Source of the DNA: JAULUH01 sp032111745
Lineage (GTDB): Bacteria > Chloroflexota > Anaerolineae > JAAEKA01
Length of the DNA: 14,184 nucleotides
NCBI GenBank assembly: GCA_032111745.1
Contig: JAULUH010000069.1
Location: forward strand, 1-14,184
Direction: 5' to 3'
Positions 12,996 through 14,184 of this stretch are shown piece after piece; the first letter of the stretch is position 1; each line of letters begins with the position of its first letter. The translations under genes and the position numbers were made by a program. Under the pieces are notes generated by a model, which saw only the letters and a program-made list of their open reading frames with translations, had not been told where the DNA came from and did no database searches.

Positions 12996-14184
12996 CTATT
13001 GCGCCGCGCGCGCGGTTTGCTGGATCCCCTGCAGCGGGATGCGCACCCAGTGCGGGCGGTTGTTGAGCTCGTAGCCCAGCTCGTACACCGCCTTCTCCAG
13101 CAGGAAGGCGTCCAGTAGCGCAGCCAGCTCGGCCTCGGACGCGGGCAGGATGGCCGCGCCCCGGGCTACCTCCAGGTAGCTCTGCAGGTACGCCGCCGAC
13201 ACCCAGCGGTGCCAGTAGCGCGCCCAGTTCTCCAGCAGGGCCGCGTCGTCCGCCACGCGGTCGACGGTGTCGAAGTACGCCGCGTAGGCCGCGTAGTGGA
13301 AGGAGCGCAGCATGCCGGCCACGTCCTGCAGGGCCGCGCGCTTCTGCCGCCGCGCGGCCAGCGGCCGCGCCGGCTCGCCCTCGAAGTCGATGATCATGAA
13401 GTCGTCGCCCGCCACCAGCACCTGCCCCAGGTGGTAGTCGCCGTGGATGCGGATACGTAGCGCACTGATCTCCCCCGCCAGCAGCGCGTCGAACTGCTGC
13501 AGGATGGCCTGTTCCTGCGCCAGCACCGCCCTGGCCTCGGGCAGGGCCGCCTCCGGCAGGCCAGCCACGTTGGCCCGCAGCAGGTCCATGATGCGCCCGG
13601 TCAGGGCGCTCATCTCTTCGTGCAGGTGGCGGCGGTCAGCCCCGGTGAAGGGCTCGGGCGCAAAGGCCTGGTCGTCGGGGTCCGAGGCCAGGGCCAGGTG
13701 CAGCTCGGCCGTGCGCTGGCCCAGCAGCCGGGCCGAATCGAGGAAGGGGCCGATACGCTCGCCAGCCGCGGCCGGGATGGGGCCGGCGGCCAGGTCGAGC
13801 AGGGAGCCCTCGGGCAGGTCCAGCGGGCCGTCCGCCCGGGCCAGGTACTCGGCCAGGGCGTCCAGGGCGTAGCGCCAGGCATCGCCCCGGTTGGGCACGA
13901 AGCCCTGGACGATGGCCAGGGTAGCGGGCTCCACGCCGGCGCCAGGGTGGTACAGCAAGGCCCCGGCCACCGGCGGCACGTGGGCGAAGTGGGCGCGCTC
14001 GGTCAGGAAGGTGCCGATCTCCAGGTCGGGGTTGATGCCGGGCTCCAGCCGCCGGAAGAGCTTCATCAGCAGCTGGCGATCGAAGCGCACATTGGTGTTG
14101 CTCTGCTCGACGCCCAGCAGGTGGGGCGTGAGCGGTTGGGCGGGGTCCCCGCGCAGGGCGGGGTAGGCCGCGGTGGCCGCGGAG
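12996..14184 (-). CDS. Maltokinase domain, probably the C-terminal part of a TreS-maltokinase fusion, 5' end off the right edge
   Basis: The frame stays open to the right edge, giving 395 visible residues. An internal GTG at 14090 is not the true start, because the upstream codons read LLGVEQSNTN, the conserved EQSNTS segment of maltokinases. Next come LMKLFRRLEPGINPDLEIG, then HGDYHLGQVL (catalytic loop, about 247-256) and FMIIDFEGEPARPLAARRQK (DFG-like metal site), then RSFHYAAYAAY and LLEKAVYELGYELNNRPHWV near the end. Maltokinase phosphorylates maltose to maltose 1-phosphate for GlgE-type glucan synthesis. This sequence style is typical of the kinase half of long trehalose synthase (treS) fusions, so the trehalose/maltose isomerase half probably lies beyond the edge. 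That part is inference, and a stand-alone kinase remains possible. Confidence 0.9.
   Translation of the reverse strand, partial: SAATAAYPALRGDPAQPLTPHLLGVEQSNTNVRFDRQLLMKLFRRLEPGINPDLEIGTFLTERAHFAHVPPVAGALLYHPGAGVEPATLAIVQGFVPNRGDAWRYALDALAEYLARADGPLDLPEGSLLDLAAGPIPAAAGERIGPFLDSARLLGQRTAELHLALASDPDDQAFAPEPFTGADRRHLHEEMSALTGRIMDLLRANVAGLPEAALPEARAVLAQEQAILQQFDALLAGEISALRIRIHGDYHLGQVLVAGDDFMIIDFEGEPARPLAARRQKRAALQDVAGMLRSFHYAAYAAYFDTVDRVADDAALLENWARYWHRWVSAAYLQSYLEVARGAAILPASEAELAALLDAFLLEKAVYELGYELNNRPHWVRIPLQGIQQTARAAQ

Noticed and set aside
13447..13872. Plus-strand open frame opposite the maltokinase gene
   Set aside because: Shadow frame rich in Ser/Ala/Arg; the minus strand carries conserved kinase motifs.

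Overview
The window is high-GC bacterial chromosome that looks like Chloroflexota (Anaerolineae/Caldilinea-like). That assignment is an inference. It rests on the mix of secreted HAF-repeat and RCC1-repeat proteins, an SH3 lipoprotein with long Pro/Thr linkers, a truncated DUF2723 membrane protein, a maltokinase-type protein, and many intergenic palindromes and degenerate dispersed repeats. No rRNA, tRNA, CRISPR array, transposase or phage gene was seen.

Layout, left to right. (1) A circularly permuted ATP-grasp protein on the minus strand, cut by the left edge, with a near-consensus promoter. (2) A 1160-1452 spacer holding degenerate repeats and a long hairpin. (3) Three tandem minus-strand genes for secreted, cysteine-free HAF-repeat proteins, each with exactly seven repeats, probably transcribed from a promoter near 4780. 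(4) A minus-strand lipoprotein with an SH3 domain and Pro/Thr linkers. (5) A 30-bp perfect palindrome and a frameshifted remnant of a fourth HAF gene. (6) A plus-strand CorA metal-ion channel, followed by a broken gene fragment. (7) A DUF2723-type membrane protein cut short, its reading frame running into a dispersed repeat. (8) A 53-bp inverted repeat, a strong promoter and a 901-residue secreted protein with 14 cysteine-paired RCC1 repeats and a C-terminal Fn3-like domain. (9) A cluster of CCACATA half-sites, a near-consensus promoter, and an overlapping pair: a small alpha-helical protein and a nucleotidyltransferase-fold protein resembling toxin/antitoxin-type pairs. (10) A spacer with a second copy of the dispersed repeat. 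(11) A maltokinase-type protein, probably the C-terminal part of a trehalose synthase/maltokinase fusion, cut by the right edge.

The edge genes (ATP-grasp, maltokinase) and corA look like ordinary chromosomal genes. The middle is accessory and shows clear signs of turnover: duplicated leaders, intragenic repeat amplification, a decayed HAF copy, a truncated membrane-protein gene and several palindromes beside the repeat-protein genes. The most distinctive content is about 5 kb devoted to secreted repeat proteins whose repeat counts are 7, 7, 7 and 14, which suggests one-ring and two-ring seven-bladed beta-propellers. I do not see a clearly new multi-gene system. The nucleotidyltransferase pair and the HAF cluster are the best candidates.
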